A DNA stretch of 10,498 nt, from positions 1 to 10,498 of the forward strand of contig USEZ01000058.1 of assembly GCA_900553775.1 (NCBI GenBank), read 5' to 3'. Source of the DNA: an uncultured Slackia sp. (lineage in GTDB: Bacteria; Actinomycetota; Coriobacteriia; Coriobacteriales; Eggerthellaceae). Below, piece by piece: positions 6,180 to 10,498 of this stretch (within the stretch, counting starts at the first letter, position 1; every line of letters begins with the position of its first letter). Under the pieces are notes generated by a model. It had not been told where the DNA came from and did not search any database. It saw only the letters and a program-made list of their open reading frames with translations. The position numbers were made by a program, and so were the translations under genes.

Positions 6180-6259
6180 GTCAGGCCTTCGCCCGGAAAG
6201 GAAGGCTTCGCGCGAAGCTTCGACGCGATGCGCGCAGGCCTTCCGGAGCGCGGCAAGCG

Positions 6260-6439
6260 CTATTTCAGCTCGTCGACGTGCTCTTCGAGCGCGGCGAGCT
6301 TTTTCTCGGTGCGCTTGAGCTTGCCCATGACGAACACGACGTAGCCGCACAAGATCAAGAACAAAAGCGCGTAGGCGGCGATCACGAACGGAGCCGCATC
6401 GAGCACGGTGGAATAGATTTCGGCCAGAATGGGATCCAT
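6260..6439 (-). CDS. ccmD: CcmD-like small haem-export membrane protein
   Basis: A 59-residue protein with one membrane helix (about residues 17-38, PFVIAAYALLFLILCGYVVFVM) followed by a charged coiled-coil-like tail, KLKRTEKKLAALEEHVDELK. This layout, size and position directly after ccmC fit CcmD, which in characterised systems helps release haem-loaded CcmE from the CcmABC complex. The ATG at 6439 lies two bases beyond the ccmC stop, with GGAGG seven bases upstream inside the end of ccmC. CcmD proteins share little sequence, so the name rests on architecture and context. Confidence 0.85.
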   Translation of the reverse strand: MDPILAEIYSTVLDAAPFVIAAYALLFLILCGYVVFVMGKLKRTEKKLAALEEHVDELK

Positions 6440-6441
6440 GG

Positions 6442-7209
6442 TTAATCCTCCAATTTATCCTGGATGCGAACGAGCGCATCTTCCATCAATTGAGCACGCA
6501 GACGCAGGCGATACAGCCCGAATGCGATGAGCAGGAACCCGAACAGCGACAGCAGAAGCGGCAGCAGCATTTCGGGCGACAATCCCGAATCGGTGCGGAA
6601 GATCACCGGATGCACGCTCGAAGGGATCAAGCGCGTGATCATGAAGCAGATCGGCACGTCGATGAAGATGAGGATGCCGAATACGCTGGAATAGACCGCG
6701 CGCCGCTCGGTATCCTCCACGGCATTGCGCAGGATGAAATAGCCGAAGATCATGAGCATCAGCACGAAGTACGTCGTCAGACGCGGCTCCCACGTCCACC
6801 ACACGCCCCACTCGAAGCGCGTCCACATCTCGCCCGTCGCCATGGTGCACAGCACGAACACGAGCGATATCTCGGTGGCGAGCTTCGCACGCACGTCGTA
6901 GCAGTACTTCTTGGTCATCAAGAAACGAACGCTGTAATATGCCGTGAACACGAGCGCCGTGAAGCTCGCCATGGCCACGGGCATATGCCAGTAGAAGATT
7001 TTCTGCGAAAGCAGCAGTTTGTTGCCCACGAGCGTGCCGCCGATCATGGCGGGCTCGGCGACCGTCGCGCCGTTGACGAGCGGAGCCACGGTGAAATTCG
7101 CCACGAAGCCCGCAACCGCCAGAAGCGCGCCGATCGCAAGCGCCCACGGCGCCAGCGCATCGATGCGGCCGCCGACGCGCGGCTCGCGGGCCGTTTTCTC
7201 ATCAGCCAT
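6442..7209 (-). CDS. ccmC: Haem-handling membrane protein CcmC
   Basis: A 255-residue, six-helix membrane protein that in System I delivers haem to CcmE. The tryptophan-rich haem motif FEWGVWWTWEPRLTTYF is at 132-148, matching the WWD domain. His75 (IFYWHMPVAM, before the motif) and His200 (SSVHPVIFR, after it) sit where CcmC has its two haem-ligand histidines. Helices are visible at about 21-45, 72-97, 111-128, 145-163, 172-194 and 215-235, and the C-terminus is charged. The ATG at 7209 has AAAGGA seven bases upstream. A 186-base gap separates it from ccmB, unlike the overlap between ccmA and ccmB, but no other gene lies in the gap. ResC/CcsA proteins share the WWD fold; length and neighbours favour CcmC. 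Confidence 0.93.
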   Translation of the reverse strand: MADEKTAREPRVGGRIDALAPWALAIGALLAVAGFVANFTVAPLVNGATVAEPAMIGGTLVGNKLLLSQKIFYWHMPVAMASFTALVFTAYYSVRFLMTKKYCYDVRAKLATEISLVFVLCTMATGEMWTRFEWGVWWTWEPRLTTYFVLMLMIFGYFILRNAVEDTERRAVYSSVFGILIFIDVPICFMITRLIPSSVHPVIFRTDSGLSPEMLLPLLLSLFGFLLIAFGLYRLRLRAQLMEDALVRIQDKLED

Positions 7210-7395
7210 CCAACATTCCTTTCATCCATACCGCCCCGAAAGGCGGATTCTGCATTCTTTGCCACGACGTTCGCCGGAGTTTCCCCTCGCTCATGCGGAC
7301 GGCCTTTCGGCGGCCCTCCGCATGCATCGCGCAAGCCCGTCTGCGCGCGGAAGGCCGCCGCGCTTCGGGGAGCCGCCGCGCGATACGGGGCGGCC
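7210..7395. other. ccmB-ccmC intergenic spacer with hairpin
   Basis: No gene seen. A hairpin at 7292-7324 pairs CATGCGGA with TCCGCATG, with an inner GGCC/GGCC stem. It lacks a following T-run on either strand, so it is probably an mRNA structure rather than a terminator. No convincing promoter for ccmC was found. Confidence 0.5.
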
Positions 7396-8121
7396 TTACG
7401 CCGACACGACGAAATCGTAGAGCACCCACGACACCAAGATCATCACCACATCGTAGCCGCCCGCGAGCGCCATGGAGGTGACGAACGTATCCATGAAGCC
7501 GTCGACCCCGCACATCACGGCCGTGGTGGCCGAAACGCACGCCCACAGAAGCGGGAACATCAGCGGGATGAAAAGCACGGCGAGCATCACGTCTTTGCCG
7601 CGCGTGTTCATCGTGATCGTGGAAAGCATGGTTCCCACGCCCGCGATGCCGATCGCGCCCACCAGCAGCGGCACGGCCATAAGCGGCCACGACGGCGCGG
7701 CGCCTTGCTGCCCTAGGAAGAAAAAGAAGAACAGGGGCACCACGACCGCGCTCACGACGGCCAGAAAGATCAGATTCGCGGTGGCCTTCGCCAGAAAGAT
7801 CACCGAGCGGTCCATGGGCACGAGCAGGATTCCCTCAAGGCAGCCTTGCTCCTTTTCATGGGAAAACGAGCGGTTCAGCCCCAGAAGGCTCGTGAACAGC
7901 ACGACCGCCCACAAAAGCCCGCCCGCCATCTGCAGGATGTCGAGCTCGCTTCCCGCCTGGGCGAGCGCCGCGCCGTATACCACGAGCACGAGCAAGGCGT
8001 ACAGGCCCATCGAGGTGAGCATGTCTTTGGTATGCAGCTCCTGGGACAGGTCCTTTTTCAGCAATGCGACATAATGCGCCCACGCCGAAGGGCGCTTCAT
8101 CGTCGTTTTCGCACGCGTCAT
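7396..8121 (-). CDS. ccmB: Haem exporter permease CcmB
   Basis: A 241-residue ABC permease of the CcmAB complex. An N-terminal amphipathic LLKKDLSQELHTKDML stretch is followed by six hydrophobic segments at about 36-57, 66-85, 107-136, 145-168, 177-202 and 217-239. FSHEKEQGCLEGILLVPMDR at about 86-105 matches the family's conserved cytoplasmic loop (E-x-x-x-G-x-L-E-x-L-L). CcmB is usually about 220 residues; the first few here may be extra. The ATG at 8121 shares one base with the ccmA stop (TGATG), so the two are translationally coupled. A second ATG in frame lies at 8100. Its partner ATPase is encoded immediately upstream. Confidence 0.9.
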   Translation of the reverse strand: MTRAKTTMKRPSAWAHYVALLKKDLSQELHTKDMLTSMGLYALLVLVVYGAALAQAGSELDILQMAGGLLWAVVLFTSLLGLNRSFSHEKEQGCLEGILLVPMDRSVIFLAKATANLIFLAVVSAVVVPLFFFFFLGQQGAAPSWPLMAVPLLVGAIGIAGVGTMLSTITMNTRGKDVMLAVLFIPLMFPLLWACVSATTAVMCGVDGFMDTFVTSMALAGGYDVVMILVSWVLYDFVVSA

Positions 8122-8834
8122 CAGGCAACCCCCATTCCCACGGTTTCGCGGTAGAGCCGCGTGAACTCGTCGAAATCGAGCTCTTCTTTCGGCGCGAAGG
8201 ACACCACCCGCCCGCGCGCGAGCACAAGCGCATGCGTGCAGGCCTCGAAGCCTTTCTGCAGATCGTGGCTCACCATGACGAACGTGCGCCCCTGCCTCAG
8301 GTCGGAAAGCAGCGCGTCGAAGATTTCCACCGCATGCGGATCGAGCCCGGCGTAGGGTTCGTCGAGAAATACCACAGCGGGATCGTTTATCAGGGCGCGC
8401 GCGATCGAGAGGCGCTGGGTCATGCCGCGCGAGAAGGTGCGCACGATATCGAAGCGGCGGTGATCGAGCTCGACGGCGCGCAGCAGCTCGCGCACGCGCT
8501 CTTCAGGATGGTCGAGGCCGTACAGGCGGGCGACGAACATGAGGTTTTCCATAGCCGTCAAATCGGGATAGAGCATGGAATTGTGCGAGATGAGCCCGAT
8601 ATGCCCGCGTACCTTGTCGGGCTCTTCCTTGGCATCTTCGCCCATCACGCGGATGGTTCCCGACGTAGGCCGCGCCAGCGTGGAAAGCATGCGCAGAAGC
8701 GTGGTCTTTCCCGCGCCGTTCGGCCCGAAGATAGAGAGGAAGGCCCCCTCAGGCAACGAGAACGTCACCTTGTCGAGGGCCTTTCTGTCTCCGAAGACTT
8801 TCGTCAGCTTGCGTATCTCTAAAGCATCAGTCAT
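8121..8834 (-). CDS. ccmA: Haem exporter ATP-binding protein CcmA
   Basis: A 237-residue ABC ATPase that powers release of holo-CcmE with CcmB, CcmC and CcmD. Walker A GPNGAGKT is at 37-44, a degenerate signature SRGMTQRLSIARAL at 135-148, Walker B VVFLDEP at 154-160 with AGLD after it, and the switch His190 in MVSHD. The Q-loop reads LISHNSMLYPDLTAMENL at 81-98, with Asn85 where most ABC proteins have Gln; CcmA relatives often carry a His just before, as here. The ATG at 8834 is preferred, with GAAAGAAG upstream. A GTG at 8852 would add MRKKTC and has a weaker site. It lies 45 bases after ccmF and overlaps ccmB by one base. By motif alone this could be any drug- or lipid-type ABC ATPase; the neighbours decide. 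Confidence 0.88.
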   Translation of the reverse strand: MTDALEIRKLTKVFGDRKALDKVTFSLPEGAFLSIFGPNGAGKTTLLRMLSTLARPTSGTIRVMGEDAKEEPDKVRGHIGLISHNSMLYPDLTAMENLMFVARLYGLDHPEERVRELLRAVELDHRRFDIVRTFSRGMTQRLSIARALINDPAVVFLDEPYAGLDPHAVEIFDALLSDLRQGRTFVMVSHDLQKGFEACTHALVLARGRVVSFAPKEELDFDEFTRLYRETVGMGVA

Positions 8835-8879
8835 GCAGGTCTTCTTTCGCACAGCATCGCGTATCTTCGCCCGAACGCC

Positions 8880-10498
8880 TTATGCACAGGCCTTTTCGAC
8901 ACAGGCCTCGCGCTGGTCGCGACGGCGGCCGAAAAGCGCGATCGCCGTGCCGAGCATCAGCAGGCCGAAACCGACCCAGGCAAAGCTTACCAGCGGATTC
9001 ACGCGCACGTCCATGGACAGGTCGCCCGCTTCGTTCACGCCGCGATACACCACGAAGAGGTCTTCGGTGGGAAAGCCGATCACCGAGGCGTTGAGCTTGG
9101 TCTGCTGGGTGGACGTGACCAGCTGCACCGACGGGTCGACATGCCCGATGTAGCTGCCGTCGGAAACGCGGTACACGTCGAACTCGACCTGATAGAGCAC
9201 ATCGTCGCCGTTTGGCATGGTTTCCACGCTGTTGCCGGTGTAGCGAAGCTCGTAATCGTCGATCACGAAGCTTTCCGCCGTGTCGCTTTCCTCGTCGAAG
9301 GCGATGTAGCCGGTTTTTTCGGTGACATACATCGAGGAGCCGATCAAGCCCACCAAGATGATCGACATGGCGAAATGCGCGATATAGCCGCCGTATTTCG
9401 CGGAGTTCGCGCCCAGCATGCCGAAAAACGCAGCCACGGGGTTTTTGCCGGTGGCCTTGGCGCGCTTGGACGCGGCGCGTGCGATCATGAACAGCGTGTT
9501 GAAGAACAGCAGGCTCGCCACGGCGAAGCCGGCCACGGCAAGGCCGTTGTAATACCACACGGGGCCCTGCGCCAGCAGATCGTCGGCCGCGGCGATCGCG
9601 GCGGGCGTCGCGCCCTCGGCGGCACCTGCCGCGACGATCGCGTCGTAGGACGGATACAGCGTGGTGACGAAATACGCCATGAGCACGACGAACAGCACGG
9701 CGGCGCAGATCGCGGGGATCTTCGCCGTGCGCAAGAACTGCGCGCGGTCGGTCTTGCTCCACGCCAAAAGCGGGCAGACGGCGATGATCAGGCAGTACAC
9801 GATGCCCAAAGGACGCGCGATCGCGTCGTAGGTGCCGGCGGAAAGCGCCTGGCCGCCGAACGGCAGAAACGTCGGCAGGGCGCTTGCCACCGTGAGATAG
9901 CACAGCACGAACGTGAACACGATCATGATCACGTTGTTGAAGTAGTACGCGGCCGCCTTGGAGGCCATAGACTCGATCGTGTCGTCGGATTTGAACGACT
10001 TCCAGCGGATGGCCAGGCCGACAAGGCCCACGAGCACCGCCACCGCGATCAGGCCGCCGAAGAGCATGAGCGAAACAGGGTCGCCTTCGAAGGCATGCAC
10101 CGACTGCACGATGCCGGATCGCGTGATGAACGTGCCCACGACCACGAACGCGAAGGTCAGGCAGGCGCACATGATGCTCCAGCGCTTGAACGCCCCGCGC
10201 TGGCGATACACCGTGAAGCTATGCACGAGCGCGAGGGCCACCATCCACGAAAGCAGGCTGGCGTTTTCCACCGGGTCCCACGCCCAATAGCCGCCCCAGC
10301 CGAGCACGACATAGGCCCAGATGGCGCCCAAGCCGATGCCGATTCCCAGGAACAGCCACGAGAACATCGCGTAGCGGCTCGCGCGCGCCACCCACTTCGC
10401 GCTGGAATCGTTGACGATCAGCGCGGCGATGGCGTAGGCGAACGGAATGGTAAGGCCGGCATAGCCGATGAACAGCGTCGGCGGGGGGATGGCCTGGG
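8880..10498 (-). CDS. ccmF: Cytochrome c haem lyase CcmF, 5' end outside window
   Basis: The membrane haem lyase subunit that joins haem to apocytochrome c CXXCH sites. About 538 residues are present; the frame is open to the window edge, so the N-terminus (roughly 100 residues in relatives of about 650) is missing. The first visible stretch, PPPTLFIGYAGLTIPFAYA, matches the conserved CcmF region before the WWD domain. The haem motif GWGGYWAWDPVENASLLSW follows, with HSFTVY after it, then a series of helices and AHFAMSIILVGLIGS with its conserved His. The extracytoplasmic C-terminal domain (about 9010-9290, residues from FVIDDYELRY to DVRVNPLVSF) precedes a final helix ending in RRR. It leads into ccmA after 45 bases. 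CcmE, the haem chaperone, should be encoded upstream but is not visible. Confidence 0.93.
   Translation of the reverse strand, partial: QAIPPPTLFIGYAGLTIPFAYAIAALIVNDSSAKWVARASRYAMFSWLFLGIGIGLGAIWAYVVLGWGGYWAWDPVENASLLSWMVALALVHSFTVYRQRGAFKRWSIMCACLTFAFVVVGTFITRSGIVQSVHAFEGDPVSLMLFGGLIAVAVLVGLVGLAIRWKSFKSDDTIESMASKAAAYYFNNVIMIVFTFVLCYLTVASALPTFLPFGGQALSAGTYDAIARPLGIVYCLIIAVCPLLAWSKTDRAQFLRTAKIPAICAAVLFVVLMAYFVTTLYPSYDAIVAAGAAEGATPAAIAAADDLLAQGPVWYYNGLAVAGFAVASLLFFNTLFMIARAASKRAKATGKNPVAAFFGMLGANSAKYGGYIAHFAMSIILVGLIGSSMYVTEKTGYIAFDEESDTAESFVIDDYELRYTGNSVETMPNGDDVLYQVEFDVYRVSDGSYIGHVDPSVQLVTSTQQTKLNASVIGFPTEDLFVVYRGVNEAGDLSMDVRVNPLVSFAWVGFGLLMLGTAIALFGRRRDQREACVEKACA

Larger units (their letters stand above)
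5749..6259. other. Gene-free intergenic region, about 510 bp
   Basis: Open frames in all directions here are Arg-rich or low-complexity and carry no recognised domain or good ribosome site. The region holds the hairpin at 6134-6179, a tandem repeat at 5972-5996, and an AT-rich patch near 5858-5885 (minus strand TTGACG at 5885-5880 and TAAAAT at 5872-5867, too close together to be one promoter). The galU promoter must lie here, but I cannot fix it. No tRNA or known RNA gene is recognised. Confidence 0.5.

Noticed and set aside
3775..6318. 847-codon open frame on the plus strand
   Set aside because: It runs antisense across alr and galU, which have family motifs and ribosome sites. Its translation is Arg/His/Ala-rich with no domain, as expected from GC-rich third-position bias.
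5865..6479. 204-codon minus-strand frame across ccmD and the gap
   Set aside because: It overlaps ccmD in another frame, is Arg-rich, and has no ribosome site or domain.
7292..7324. Terminator between ccmB and ccmC
   Set aside because: The hairpin is strong, but no T-run follows on either strand, and ccmC belongs with the genes upstream.
8827..10170. 447-codon minus-strand frame overlapping ccmF
   Set aside because: It is the out-of-frame shadow of ccmF, Arg-rich and without motifs.

Overview
The window is GC-rich, densely coded DNA, and every confident gene but one small, damaged one lies on the minus strand. A FabT-type regulator with FabK and ACP, a DegV protein and a Ccm-type cytochrome c maturation cluster, together with high GC, suggest an anaerobic actinobacterium of the Coriobacteriia, probably Eggerthellaceae. 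This placement is inferred from gene content and codon style; no rRNA or marker gene is present.

Layout in transcription order (right to left). (1) 10498-6260: ccmF (5' end outside the window), ccmA, ccmB, ccmC and a short ccmD, the haem-handling part of System I cytochrome c maturation. (2) 6259-5749: about 510 bp without a convincing gene, holding a perfect 13-bp-stem hairpin that may terminate the ccm transcript and a short tandem repeat. (3) 5748-3113: galU, alr and a family 4-type uracil-DNA glycosylase, probably one operon; alr and the glycosylase overlap by ATGA. The alr product lacks the stretch that normally carries the PLP-binding lysine. (4) 2990-2955: a bidirectional terminator between convergent transcripts. 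(5) 2938-2723, plus strand: a small glycine-rich membrane-protein gene split by two opposite single-base shifts at A-runs. (6) 2655-2637: a perfect 19-bp palindrome of FabT-operator type inside the promoter between the small gene and degV. (7) 2589-1: degV/fakB-like, fabT-like, acp and fabK (3' end outside the window), a fatty-acid module with a hairpin terminator between fabT and acp.

The fatty-acid module makes mechanistic sense. A DegV/FakB protein presents exogenous fatty acids for phosphorylation, ACP carries acyl chains, FabK does the last reduction of elongation, and FabT-type MarR proteins repress such genes in response to acyl-ACP. The palindrome overlaps the likely -35 box of degV, which suggests autoregulation of uptake and synthesis together. 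The ccm cluster would supply haem-loaded c-type cytochromes for anaerobic respiration. I see no rRNA, tRNA, CRISPR array, insertion sequence or phage gene.
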